Position numbers and translations under genes: made by a program | Shown here: positions 44,993 through 55,636 of the stretch, piece after piece | Layout of the letters: the number at the start of each line of letters is the position of its first letter | How positions within the stretch are numbered: position 1 is the stretch's first letter | Assembly (NCBI GenBank): GCA_035610365.1 | Contig: CM069432.1 | Location: 281,674,709 to 281,738,708 of the forward strand | Reading direction: 5' to 3' | DNA length: 64,000 nt | Source of the DNA: Aquatica leii | Taxonomy: Eukaryota > Arthropoda > Insecta > Coleoptera > Lampyridae | Notes under the pieces: generated by a model | What the model was told of the DNA's origin: nothing | The model's database searches: none | The model's input: only the letters and a program-made list of their open reading frames with translations

Positions 44993-45479
44993 GGAAGGCT
45001 ATATACAACGGGGGTCGCCTGGTGCCCTGAGGTTGGAACCAGTGACGACTGATCTTATATCCAGTCACGCATATATCGGCGTGGTCCTCTTCACTTTAGA
45101 TTTAGGTTTTTGATGAGGTTGACTCTTCTTGGTCCAGACAATTAAGCCAAGACCCCCCAGCACTGCTTGCTCGTGAGACATGTACACAGCAGCAAGAGGT
45201 TTGGGTTTGGCTGCCGTGCTTGCTGATCAAAGTTAGCAAAGCAGCGGCAGGCATCGTTATCCCAGTGTTGGCTCTTTCCACGACACTACAGTTTCAGCTG
45301 GGAGAGCAGGTTTGCGTGACAGTAGTATTGGAGTACGTACGGACTCAACACAACACCTGCCAAGGTAAACAGGGTTGACCGGGGTCAGCTGATGAAGCTG
45401 CGTACCGTTATTTCCTATTTACCATCCTATCCACCACCTGAAGACGCGTCTGATAGGTACCTCAACCTACGGGAGTCTT

Positions 45480-46310
45480 GAGAATTGGTGGTCATTTAGC
45501 TCAATCGTCACTACCAAACGTCTAAAAATTTAATTGTGGAGAGTACTCATCTCAAAAAGAAACACTTATGTGTAAACACATCTTTGTTTGCTTGCCAAAT
45601 AATTCGTCGTTTATCACATTGTGAATCGTGTTTTAGGACTGGAGCCACTCGACTCGTGCCCTCCATGGCAGAATTTCCCGCACTTCGTTTGACATTTAGT
45701 CGTCTTGGAGTGGATTATGGCGGTCCTTTTCCAATCCTTATTTTGAAACGCTGAAGTTTATTAGTGTTTGTTTGTGTGCTTTGCTACCAAAGCTCTGCAC
45801 CTTAAAATAGCTTCAGATTTAACAAGTGAGACATTTGTCGCCGCGTTACGTAGATTTATCTTTATCTTCGGTGATTGTGGCACCAATTTCGTCGGGACCA
45901 ACAAACAATTGGCTGCGTAATGGAAAGCGTAGTGGAAAGTGTTATCACCTGGTCATTTTCTGACGTTAGAATCTTTAACGACCGCACCAGACCCATATTT
46001 GTCAAATTAACAATGACTCGTCTTTTGCGTTGGCAATTGTTGCAAAGATTACACTAAGACTTTTGGCGCAGATGGAAAAATGAATACCTGCACACACTAT
46101 ATCAACGTTGGCACGTTAGTCTTAATCAAAGACGAGTTGAGTCTACCTTTACATTAAAGGATGAGTCAAATAGTTGAATTGCATTCTGAAAAGGATAATA
46201 TTGTTTGCGTGGTAACAGTTCGAACTGTTCAAGGACTGTCCAAGCGCCCTCTAGTATAGTTACGTCCGCTGCTTTTGCAGTAACATTGAATTTTATTTAA
46301 TTGATGGTTT
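45480..46310 (+). pseudogene. BEL/Pao integrase
   Basis: Plus strand: VLRIGGHLAQSSLPNV, a zinc-binding stretch ending RCESCFRTG-like, then MAEFPALRL, LGVDYGGPF (first catalytic Asp, near 45715) and ATKALHLKIASDL. ETFVAALRRFI and GDCGTNFVGTNKQL (second Asp, near 45870) follow, then VVTVRTVQGLSKRPL near 46210, the typical pol end of BEL/Pao. The frame shifts about four times. PLE B interrupts the element just after this point; the likely 3' LTR begins at 48765. Confidence 0.85.
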
Positions 46311-46314
46311 AAAA

Positions 46315-46327
46315 TATTGTATAAATT
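46315..46327. repeat. Left 13-bp target duplication of PLE B (ATTGTATAAATTA)
   Basis: The identical 13-mer is found at 48690-48702, outside the inverted arms. Confidence 0.75.
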
Positions 46328-46389
46328 ATGCGAAGTAATAACATTCTGCTGAACTTTCATTGTTTATTATTTTGAAATGAATATACACA

Positions 46390-46432
46390 ACGTTTCGATT
46401 GCTGTGGTATCTGCAATCGTCATCAGGTGAAT
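46390..46432 (-). ncRNA. Hammerhead-ribozyme-like motif, left arm of PLE B
   Basis: On the minus strand: CTGATGA (46426-46420), a seven-base stem II (CGATTGC/GCAATCG) with a ten-base loop, then GAAAC (46396-46392) and palindromic ACGT. A flanking stem I (TATTCAC with GTGTATA) has six of seven pairs. Confidence 0.75.
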
Positions 46433-46539
46433 ACTAACAAACTTAGAAACTACTGGAGCTTATATACTAAAGACATGTTCGATGAAGCGTTCAAGCGTAC
46501 AAAATCAATTTAGCGTAACAGATTAATTAACAAAATTAC

Positions 46540-48432
46540 TTAGTTAAGTTTAAGTTGTTTTAGAGGTTCGATAAGTGGTTTCCATATGTTGCTTATCTCG
46601 ACACTTGGCTGGCTGAAAATTTCTTTGTTGTTGTTGATGAATACCGCTTCTTTAAATTTCCGTTTGTACCAATGTTCCTCTCTGTGTATGATTTTTGCTT
46701 CCGACCATTTCATTCGATGTTGGTTATCCCACGAATGTTGCGCAATGCCGGACTTAGAAGTCTCTCCTCTCTGTGTGTGCGTCTGATGTTCTTTTAGTCT
46801 GATGTCAAGTGGTCTTTTAGTTTCCCCCACGTATGATTTGCCACATTCACATGGAACTTGGTAAATACAGTTTTGGGAATCTCGCCTTGTTTGTGGCTTT
46901 GTGTTGGAAATTATACTCCTAATGGTGGTCGATGATTTGAACACTGTATTTAAGTTGTAGCTTTTCCCTATACGTTTTATTGATTCTGATAAACCTTTGA
47001 CATATGGGATGCTCAGCAGTGAATTGGGCAGTTCTTTTGTTTTACGTTGTCCCATGGTGTTCAATTGCTTTTTCCGTAAAAGCTCTCCTACATTCTTTTC
47101 TGGATAACCAATCTGTCTTAGATCGTTTCTAATGTTTTTGATTTCTTCTCATAGCCCTTTCTCTGTGTTGCACAACCTGTACGCTCTGTCGATTAGAGAT
47201 TTTACTACTCCCCTCTTTGTAGATGTGGAATGGTTGGATTCAAAGTTGAGATATTGACCGGTGTGTGTCGGTTTCCTGTAGACAGTCGTTTCCATAATTT
47301 TCTTGTTCTTTGTTACTTGAACGTCTAAAAAAGGAAGTGAGTTCTCCTTTTCCTTTTCCATAGTGAATTTGATGGATGGTTTGATGTTGTTCAGATGTTG
47401 TAGAAAAAGGTCTAGTTGCCGATTACTGTGTTTCCAAATTATGAAGGTATCGTCAACATATCTAAGCCATGTTTTGGGTTTGAATTTTGATTTCTCTATG
47501 GCCTGGGATTCAAACCAGTTCATGTATATGTTGGCGACTATTGGTGATAGAGATGAACCCATTGGCAGTCCTTCGTCTTGAGTGAAGAATCTGTCTTTCT
47601 CCTGAAAGTACGAGTTCTTGAGGCAACATTCTAGGAGCTTCATTATTCCTTCTACCAGCAGCGTGGTTCTTTCCTGGAGTTTTTCATCTTCTCGGACCTT
47701 GGTTTGGATGATTTTCAATGCTTCTTCAACTGGCACATTAGTATAAAGACTTTCTACGTCGAAGCTGACTAATTGATCCCGTGGTTGTAGCTGTATTGTT
47801 TTCAGAATCTCAACGAAATGTTTGGAGTCTTTGACAAAAGATGAGCTGTTCTTCTGTAGTGGTTGCACAATTGGTAGTAGAAATCTGGATAGCTGGTATG
47901 TGGGTCCATTACGAGAGCTTGTTATCGGTCGAAGCGGCATGTTGTTTTTATGTATCTTCGGTAGTCCATATAGATACGGTGGTTTGCTGTAGTGTGGTGT
48001 TAGCATCGTTCTCATCCTTGGTGTTAGATGTCTTTCGTAGAGTTTTAGGACTTGATAGATCTTCCTCTCCAAGCTTGCTGTCGGATCTTTCTTCAGTCTG
48101 CGGCAATTCCCTTGATTTAAGACGTCACCAATTTTTTGGTCGTAGGTGGTGGCATCCATGATGACAGTTGCGGCCCCTTTGTCGGCTGGAAGTATTTTAA
48201 TGCATTTGTTCTTCCGTAAATTTGTGAGAGCTTTTTCCTCGTGTTTAGTGATGTTGGTGTGTTGTTTTCTTTTCTTCTCTAGAGCACTTCTGATTTTCCA
48301 CTTAAATTCTTCTGCTTGTGTTGGATTCAAACGTGTTGTCTCGATGGCACCAATGATGTCTAGTACAGGCACGTGCTTTGGTGTTATCGAAAAATTGAGC
48401 CCTTTCTCTAATAGTGTCGAGATAAGCAACAT
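46540..48432 (-). pseudogene. PLE B reverse transcriptase with GIY-YIG endonuclease, one stop
   Basis: The frame runs from 48432 (first residues come from the inverted arm; homology starts at LLEKGLNFSITPKH) to 46540. It is broken only by a TGA at 47149-47151, after which the same frame continues; an ATG lies at 47064. RT landmarks: ILPADKG (80-86), YLYGLPKIHK (153-162), LRPITS (167-172), SFDVESLYTNVP (223-234), GLPMGSSLSPIVANIY (288-303) and catalytic RYVDD (324-328). After the stop: SIPYVKGLS, CIYQVPCECGKSYVGETKRP and RLKEH, the GIY-YIG nuclease. About 200 N-terminal residues are missing compared with PLE D. Confidence 0.9.
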
Positions 48433-48656
48433 ATGGAAACCACTTATCGAACCTCTAAAACAACTTAAACTTTACTAAGTAATTTTGTTAATTAATCTAT
48501 TACGCTAAGTTGATTTTGTATATAAGCTCCAGTAGTTTCTAAGTTTGTTAGTATTCACCTGATGACGATTGCAGATACCACAGCAATCGAAACGTTGTGT
48601 ATATTCATTTCAAAATAATAAACAATGAAAGTTCAGCAGAATGTTATTACTTCGCA
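48413..48656 (+). repeat. Inverted copy of the PLE B 3' end
   Basis: Plus-strand sequence encodes VEISNIWKPLIEPLKQLKL, the same C-terminus that the minus strand encodes at 46605-46540, and continues to the outer end TTACTTCGCA. It contains a hammerhead core at 48559-48593. Confidence 0.85.
48552..48603 (+). ncRNA. Hammerhead-ribozyme-like motif, right arm of PLE B
   Basis: Stem I TATTCAC (48552-48558), CTGATGA (48559-48565), stem II CGATTGC/GCAATCG, GAAAC (48589-48593), GTT, then GTGTATA (48597-48603) closing stem I. Helix III is not formed within one molecule, but the palindromic AACGTT could pair between two molecules, as proposed for minimal hammerheads in PLEs. Confidence 0.75.
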
Positions 48657-48689
48657 TCAAGCAACATTGTTTAATACATTCAAACAAAC

Positions 48690-48702
48690 ATTGTATAAAT
48701 TA
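48690..48702. repeat. Right 13-bp target duplication of PLE B
   Basis: Same 13-mer as 46315-46327. Thirty-three bases of unknown origin separate it from the inverted arm. Confidence 0.7.
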
Positions 48703-48764
48703 GTTTTTGTTGGTGGTTATTGAAAATCACGGTTGCACTGTTGATTTTGATAGGCGCGGCGGTA

Positions 48765-48990
48765 TGTTAGGTGATGCTAAAAAACCTGTGATGTAGGCAA
48801 TTATGCGCGCACGTGTGTTAGTGGTTGATGACAGTTATCCCGCATGCGTTAAGTTTGCCTTGGTGATAGAATATCAAATAAATTTAAAAAAAATAGCAAT
48901 GTAATAAATATTGTGTACTAAGTATTTTGTGCTAATAAAACGCTGTCGTATTTTAAAATACTTTGCAAACATTCAATTACTCAAGATATA
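48765..48990 (+). mobile_element. Possible 3' LTR of the interrupted BEL/Pao element
   Basis: A GC-rich GGCGCGGCGGTA precedes TGTTAGGTGATGC, which looks like the purine tract and LTR start expected shortly after a BEL/Pao integrase. AATAAA-like signals occur near 48873 and 48901. No second LTR is available for comparison, so the right border is approximate. Confidence 0.45.
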
Positions 48991-50085
48991 AATAATCTAA
49001 TTGTATAAATTAAATGCCGGTTTGATGGAACCTTGGCATAGCCGTTAACAAAAATTTACATTGAATAAAATTCTTCTGCATATAAACAATTTTTTCCCAC
49101 CATAAAAACTTTAATGGTATTCTAACTACATTTTGATGATTACAAGACTTTACGTATACTTACAACAGTTATAAATTTAGTTATTAATTGAATTGTTCAA
49201 CATTTAACGCATTATTTTGTTGTTTTTAATCCATTATTTTATTAGGTTTTAAGGTAATTTTTGTTGAAGAAACCAACACAACGATAAAAATAAAACTTAA
49301 AATAACGTAGGTCAGGAGCAGCATAGTCATTTTTCTTTACAATGAATCTAATTTTTTTCTTTTCTATTAAATAGTTTAACAAAACACCATTGGCATAAAC
49401 TAATTCAGATGTCAGGTACCTAAACAATAAATGACGTTAACATGTCTATAACGTCCAGTTTAATCCGTTTAATGATTTTAATAAGTCAAAACAAAAACAA
49501 ATCAAAGAAAACCAGACAAATTCTTATTCGTTGTTATTAACTATAATGAATTAGATGGTACGATTAAAACCGTACTACGTAGCATTAAATTCATGAGAAA
49601 CGTTTCAATTAAAGTAACTTGAATAGGTTATGATAGGTAACATAAGTCAGATTCGGTGTAATTCTTGTAAAAACTTTCGCTGTTATTCTTTGTCGGTAAA
49701 TGAAAATACAAGCTAACGATTGATCACTATTGTGTAACAATGCCGAGAATGCATTTATTAAATGTAACTGTTGTTCACATTTCTTTAAAAGCATCTGCCG
49801 ATTAAAAGAATTTTAAGACGTGCGAACCTTTATTCCACTAATGAATTAAAGTGAATTAAAAATTAGATACCTTATTTAAGTGTGAATGTTTTGCAAATCA
49901 CGATAGACAAGCTTAGTCATAGATCTCAACATTGCTTTGTGTTAAAAACAATATATACTGTAATTAAAAAAAATACAAAACACCTTGCAGCTTAGGTACC
50001 CGTGCATTTAAATTAAAACAATTAAACATATTTTTTATTTGACCAGAATAAGAATATATTTTACTAGTTGATTAGCACAATGCAC
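48991..50085. other. AT-rich stretch, nothing recognised
   Basis: Two 61-codon minus-strand frames are isolated and without recognisable homology. Confidence 0.5.
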
Positions 50086-50089
50086 ATGT

Positions 50090-52136
50090 ACACTCGCCTT
50101 CAACCAAAATGACCGCTTAAGATCTTACCTATTCACATTCTAATGGTATAGTGTTTCTCATTAGAGGTTTGAAGCAAATAAAGCGATGTAATTTAATTAC
50201 CTATATAGTTCAATAAAATAATAAAAATATAAGCTTATTGATCTGTAAATAATAATAAGTACGGTACGTCAGATTGTCATTTACCTATTTCAAATTTTAA
50301 ATGTATCTAATACTTAAAATGCATTTTTAGAGAATTGATATCTTACACAAGCTAATAATTCTAAAATTTTTATTTCTTATATCAAATATTTATATAAAGT
50401 TTGGCCTCTACTAATGCTACTATCACTAATGTTATATTAATTGCACATTCGGAATAACAATGCATAATTAATGTCATTTTAATATTGGCCTGATTATTAA
50501 AAAAAATTTTTGACTGTGCTAATGTATTTAATAGCAAAATACTTCAATATGAATACTGTGAAAATATTTCAAATAGTCAATTAAATAAAAAACCATATCG
50601 TAGTATTATAAAAATACGTTTATATTGTAAATAAAATACTCAAACTAATTAATATTTTGTATATAAACCGTTATTTTCCAAACATTCTCTTAACCTGTTC
50701 GACGTCGAGTTAATTAATTTTTCGCAGAAGTTCGATCCTCGGAAACGTTTCCAAACTTCATTTGCAGTTTGCACTATATTATTTAAGTTTCTGGACGGAA
50801 TGTCAAGGCGATTATTGGTCCAAGTTCTGCTCATAGCTGCCCACATGTTCTCGATGGGGTTTAAATCGGAAGATTTTGCTGGCCATTTTAAAGAAATTAC
50901 GTCGTTTCTGACCTCAAACCACTCATTTACGATTCTGCTTTTATGAATTGGCGAATTGTCTTGGACAATAACAGTTTCTTCCAATTTTTCTTCTGGATAA
51001 AGTGTTCGTACACTTGGCACCACAATTTCGTCTAGCACTCGAACGTAACTTTCAAACGTAAATCGTGGTGGAAAAACTAGAACCAATTCACCCGGCCTAG
51101 CTTTTGAAATCCACCAGAAATTCTTCCACTTTTTCGATTTTTACGAACATGTTCGGTATTAAATCTTGTATTTCGTGGTCGCCAAAGTGTCATAGACGAC
51201 TCTTGTGTCGATGAAAATACCTTTTCGTCCGTAAAAATCACCGTACGCCAGTCTCTGTACAAATTATTTTGACAGAATCTAATTCTTGATTGAGCAAGCT
51301 TTTTTGTTAATTCATGTTTTGTCGCAGGCTTACTTGCAAATAATCCTGCGTCGTTTAATCTGCGTCGTATTGTTGAAGCGCTGCAGTTTAAATGAACTTC
51401 TTCTCGAATTCGCGGAGCAGTTGTTAAAGGAGAATTTTGAACACACCTAAGAATATTTGCATTTTCCTCTATGGTAGTTGCTCTATTTATTCCTTTTCCT
51501 TTCGTTATAAGAGAAACTTCTCCTTCTTCATCAAACCTTCGAAGCCATCGACAAACTTAGCGCACCTGTATATGTATTTAGTTAAGTAATTTAGTTTAAC
51601 CAAATGATTCAATTATTTTAGTAAATTACGTTTTCTTAAAATAAATAAGTTACCTATTTTTTTTAACAAAAATACTTTTAATAAAATTCAAAGTGTGTTT
51701 CTTTTCCACTTAAACTATTTTTTTTTAATTTATTCTGAACCCTGATTGTTTATTACCAACAGGATTTTTAAGAAAGAAACTCAAACACGACAAATTTTTG
51801 AAAACATTGATGTCGATTTTGGATTGTAATAATACATTAACGTGTGCATAATTTTAATTAATATTATATTCTAATTTTAGTTATTGGGATAAAATGAAAC
51901 TAAGAAAACTTTTCGTTTAAGATTACGTAAAATATTTGTTTTAAGGATGTTTAAGATTAGTAATTAATCAATGATTCAGTCTATTTTAGAGGTCTATAAT
52001 AAGCACATACTAAAAATCTTACCGATAATCCATTTCGTTAAACAATTTCATGTTGAGGAATTCCATTAGCAGCCATTCGAGTAATTGCAATCCTTGTTTC
52101 TATACTGGAATCTCTCTGCCCAAAACCTCTACCCAT
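50090..52136 (-). mobile_element. Tc1-like transposon copy 1
   Basis: The left end near 50093 reads CACTCGCCTTCAACCAAAAT, preceded by TA. A closely related sequence in inverse orientation ends copy 2 at 57310-57345, so this is the element terminus. The noncoding 3' part (50100-50640) also matches copy 2. The opposite terminus beyond 52136 was not found. Confidence 0.7.
50649..52136 (-). pseudogene. Tc1-like transposase (DD35E spacing), two exons
   Basis: Exon 1 starts MGRGFGQRDSSIETRIAITR at 52136, has an in-frame TAA after HEIV, and ends at a GTAAGA donor (52022). An acceptor TATACAG (51566) leads to CRWLRRFDEEGEVSLITKGK, the second helix-turn-helix, giving a 457-bp intron. The DDE domain has VIFTDEKVF (first Asp, near 51235), IVQDNSPIHKS and SSDLNPIENMW, with 35 residues between the second Asp and the Glu. 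A frameshift near 51080 separates the two main frames. The end, SNFCEKLINSTSNRLREC, is shared with copy 2. Confidence 0.88.
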
Positions 52137-52386
52137 GTTTGATTATTTTTAACAATTAATTACTTATACTAATCTTAACTATATGTATTTTATAATAACA
52201 ACTAAAATTATTTGCTGATCAATGTCTACTTGAAATAAATTAGTATACTGAATTACGATCTACTAAATACTAAATTATTGACTATTGTCATAACTCGTAA
52301 TTTGAATTCCAAATATTACTTATTGAGCAATTAATGATCTTTGTTGCAAACTTCTTATTGGTAGAGGTGCTTTCACATATGCTTAA
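52137..52386. other. Noncoding between Tc1 copy 1 and PLE C
   Basis: Probably leader of Tc1 copy 1 or flanking DNA. No gene. Confidence 0.4.
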
Positions 52387-52394
52387 AATTACTT
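52387..52394. repeat. Left 8-bp duplication of PLE C (AATTACTT)
   Basis: Repeated at 55629-55636. Confidence 0.6.
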
Positions 52395-52449
52395 AAAATA
52401 TGATATTTATTTTCTTAAAGTCAATCCACAATAATGTTTTAATTTTTTT

Positions 52450-52496
52450 ATTGTAAAACTAGTTTCAACAATTTAAATTGTCATCGTCAGTTACAC
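52450..52496 (-). ncRNA. Hammerhead-like variant, left repeat of PLE C
   Basis: Minus strand: stem I TGTAA, CTGACGATGA (three bases longer than CTGATGA), an AATTTAAATT hairpin, GAAAC, palindromic ACTAGT, then TTACA closing stem I with five pairs. The enlarged core is unusual, so activity is uncertain. Confidence 0.5.
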
Positions 52497-52685
52497 TAAA
52501 AAGCAAATCAATTACCAAAAATAATTAAACATTTAAAAGAGCTTACACATTATATCAAAACATAAAAATAAAATAGAATGACAAACGTCAACAAATTAAA
52601 AAATTTTAAATTCAAACTGACATTAAATACACAGCCATGGGTGATATGAAAAAAAAGGAGAGAAAAGAAAAATGAAAAAAGTAAG

Positions 52686-53690
52686 TTAAAATTTATTATT
52701 AAGAAGAGGAGAAATATTTAAATCAAGAATTTCATTAAGACAATTATCTGAATTTTCATTATAAAGACGATGAATTTCAAGAATTTCAAGATGATTAAGC
52801 AAAGTACTTTTGTCACAAAAATGAAGAATTTTAACATTAAGATCAGAAGAAAAAGAATGACCAGTAGACAAAATATGATTAGCGAAAGAAGAACAAGTGT
52901 TTGATATACCAGAATTTAAATACCTTTTAATAAAATAAATATGTTCTTTTAATCGTGTTTTAAACTTTCTACCAGTTTGTCCTACATAAGAACAATTGCA
53001 AGAAGAGCAAGAAATTTTATACACGCCGGATTTATCTAAAGAAGAAACAGAATCTTTATTATTAACAATAAAATATTTTAAATTATGATTAGTAGAAAAA
53101 GAAATAGAAATATTATAATTTTTAAAATAATTTTTAAGAAAAAGAGAACAAGAATTAATATAAGGCATAGAACGATAGATAGTAGTATTGTCTGATTTAT
53201 TTTGAGATAAATTTTTAAAGAAATGGTATAAACGAACTTTTCCAAAAACATTGTTCAAAACATGAAAAGGGTAACCATTGCTATAAGCTAATTGTTTAAT
53301 AGTATCAAATTCTTTATTAAAACCAGGCTTGGAAAGAGGAATAGAAAATAGACGATTAAATAAGGAACGAAAAGAAGCAATTTTATGACTATAAGGATGA
53401 TTAGAGTAAAATGGAATTAAACAATCAGTGTAAGTAGATTTACGATAGATTTCAAAACTAAATTTCTCATTTTCACGTAAAAGAAGAAGATCTAAATATG
53501 GAAGGGAGTTGTTACATTCAATTTCATATGTAAAATGAATATTAGGATGAATAGAATTAATGAAATTATTAAAATTATTTAAATCATCTAAGGAACCATT
53601 AAAGAGAACAATGCAATCATCAACGTATCTAAACCAAAAACTAATCATATTAGAAAAAGAAGAATTAGAAAGTTTTTTCTATTTCAATAT
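52686..53690 (-). pseudogene. PLE C polyprotein, C-terminal part (RT end and GIY-YIG)
   Basis: The frame 53648-52686 begins MISFWFRYVDDCIVLF with the catalytic RYVDD. It continues with HPNIHFTYEIECNNSLPYLDL, a connector, and the GIY-YIG nuclease: GVYKISCSSCNCSYVGQTGRKF (residues 208-229), TRLKEH (231-236), H264 and the LEILEIH block near 287-293. All expected nuclease landmarks are kept. It ends at NISPLLNNKF with TAA. It is the continuation of 55220-53694 after two small frame changes near 53690 and 53660. Confidence 0.9.
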
Positions 53691-53693
53691 TAT

Positions 53694-55220
53694 TCATGAA
53701 AATTTCAGCAGCAAGAGGTGAATATTAGATCCCATAGCTAAACCAGATGTTTGAGAATAGAAATTATTATTAAATTTAAAAAAATTTTGTTTAAAAACTA
53801 AATCGAGCAAAGAACAAATATCTAAAATCTGGTAAGTATCCAGAGAACCATTAGAAAAAAGCAAATTACGAATAAGAAAAATACATTCTTCTGGAGGAAT
53901 AGATGGAAAAAGATTGACAACATCAAAAGATACAAGAATAGATGAAGAAGGAAAAGGAAATGTTTTAATCTTAGAAGCAAGGTCCGAAGAATTAAGTATA
54001 GAATATTGATTAGTAAAATTAGAGTAAGTTCTTATAATATTGTTAAGCCAGGGAGCAAGTTTTGAGACAGGAGAATTGCAAAAAGAAACAACGGGTCGAA
54101 TTGGGATAGAAAGTTTATGTATTTTTGGTAGACCATAAAGAAGCTGTGTTGAGGGATTCATAACTTTAAAATGATATATATTTCTATTTCCAAGAGAATT
54201 AAAAGTTAAATTACACGAATGAAGACATAAAAGAAAAGATGAACAAAAACTAGAAATAGGATCTTTGGAAAGTATTTTAAATTCACCTTTATTAATAAAA
54301 TCTTCAACTTTATTAATATAATCAAAACGAGAAAGAATAACAATGCAATTACCCTTATCAGCTTTAGAAACAATAAGACCATTAGATTTAATTTTTGATC
54401 TTAAAAATGAACAAGATTTATAAATTGAATTAAAATTAGGATTAAATTTGGCATTGTCTAAAAGTTTCTTCAATTTATTATGAATTTCATATCTAATTTC
54501 GTTACTATTAGGTAAATCTAAAGAATGATTTATATTTTCAGAACAAACTGCTAAAGTTTCAATATGTTTTTTATTAATATTAACCGGTAAATTGTATTTA
54601 AGGCCTGAATTTAACAAAAACTGTTCTTGGGAATTAAAAGTAACGTTACTTAGATTAAGAATCCGAGAGTGAAAACTGTGGCGTGAATCAAAATTACTAT
54701 GAGTATTAGAATTACTAGGTGAAGGTGTAGAAAGAGAAGGAATATGAAAATTGCTATTATGAGATGAAATATTATAATATGAAGGTGAATGAAATGAAAC
54801 TGGCTGTAAATTTCGTAAATTAATCAGTTTCTTACAAAGATTAGAAAAAATTAGATTACCACTAAATAACACATAATCTCTAATACTAAAGTCTAAATAA
54901 TCAAGCTCACATTTGTGTAATACAGAAGATAATCTTGAGCGAAGAATATAAAGATTGATATTTATGTTATTAAGTTCTTTGTACAGTGATTTTATTTCTT
55001 CTTTCATCCATGTTCTTCTTCCAGCTTCTAAAGCTTTTCTGGACTGTTTAGTGTCAACATTTGTATTAATTGAAACAAATTTTGGGGTAAGATGCTCTTT
55101 TAAACAAGTTTGAACAAACCATATTTTTAAATTAGTATGTTTCCGTTGAAGCATTTGCTTTTTAAAATTTCGGATTACAATATATTGACGAGAATTCTTA
55201 ATATAGTTAAAATAATCCAT
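53694..55220 (-). pseudogene. PLE C polyprotein, N-terminal and RT part
   Basis: 508 open codons from an ATG at 55220. The first 200 residues are a Lys- and Asn-rich PLE N-terminal region. RT blocks: VSKADKGNCIVIL (285-297), LYGLPKIHK (361-369), IRPVVS (374-379), SFDVVNLFPSIPPEE (431-445) and GLAMGS (493-498). The frame then shifts; PLAAEIFMNNIEIE is readable in another frame, and after a second shift LSNSSF joins RYVDD of the next frame. Only these two lesions separate it from an intact protein of about 840 residues. Confidence 0.9.
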
Positions 55221-55240
55221 ATCTCTAAGTGGAGAAATTG

Positions 55241-55628
55241 TAATAAAATATGATATTTATTTTCTTAAAGTCAATCCACAATAATGTTTTAATTTTTTAA
55301 ATTGTAAAACTAGTTTCAACAATTTAAATTGTCATCGTCAGTTACACTAAAAAGCAAATCAATTACCAAAAATAATTAAACATTTAAAAGAGCTTACACA
55401 TTATATCAAAACATAAAAATAAAATAGAATGACAAACGTCAACAAATTAAAAAATTTTAAATTCAAACTGACATTAAATACACAGCCATGGGTGATATGA
55501 AAAAAAGGAGAGAAAAGAAAAATGAAAAAAGTAAGTTAAAATTTATTATTAAGAAGAGGAGAAATATTTAAATCAAGAATTTCATTAAGACAATTATCTG
55601 AATTTTCATTATAAAGACGATGAATTTC
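55241..55628 (-). repeat. Upstream terminal repeat of PLE C (5'-truncated)
   Basis: Direct copy of 52395-52779 including the hammerhead variant (55313-55341) and part of the ORF end (minus strand). Confidence 0.85.
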
Positions 55629-55636
55629 AATTACTT

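Larger units (their letters stand above)
40725..45480 (-). mobile_element. Near full-length LINE (non-LTR retrotransposon)
   Basis: Minus strand. A GC-richer 5' leader (45480-45000) precedes ORF1 (44992 to about 43790) and ORF2 with endonuclease, RT and RNase H (about 43560 to 40800). A short A-rich tail lies at about 40727-40735. Order and size (4.7 kb) fit a complete insect LINE. Base composition is clearly higher in GC than the surroundings. Frameshifts in both ORFs make it inactive. Confidence 0.85.
46328..48689 (-). mobile_element. PLE B: Penelope-like element with inverted terminal copies
   Basis: Bounded by the exact 13-mer ATTGTATAAATTA. The RT/GIY-YIG frame lies on the minus strand (48432-46540). 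The element's 3' end (46328-46605) is repeated in inverse orientation at 48413-48656, so the 5'-truncated element is joined to an inverted piece of its own 3' terminus. The right arm lacks about 34 bp. Both arms carry a hammerhead-like core. It sits inside the 3' end of a BEL/Pao element. Confidence 0.85.
52395..55628 (-). mobile_element. PLE C: Penelope-like element with direct terminal repeats
   Basis: About 385 bp at the left (52395-52779) recur almost unchanged at 55241-55628 in the same orientation, the second copy being cut off inside the last codons of the ORF. This is the tandem, 5'-truncated arrangement known for PLE pLTRs. An 8-bp match AATTACTT borders both sides. One long coding region lies between the repeats on the minus strand. 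The two repeats differ by only a few bases, so the insertion appears fairly young. Confidence 0.85.

Noticed and set aside
44496-45113. Plus-strand 205-codon frame, the longest in its neighbourhood
   Set aside because: Opposite LINE ORF1, whose minus-strand reading has recognisable DUF4780-like and basic regions. The long plus frame follows from the higher GC content.
47841-48161. Plus-strand 106-codon frame
   Set aside because: Lies opposite the PLE B reverse transcriptase; no independent evidence.
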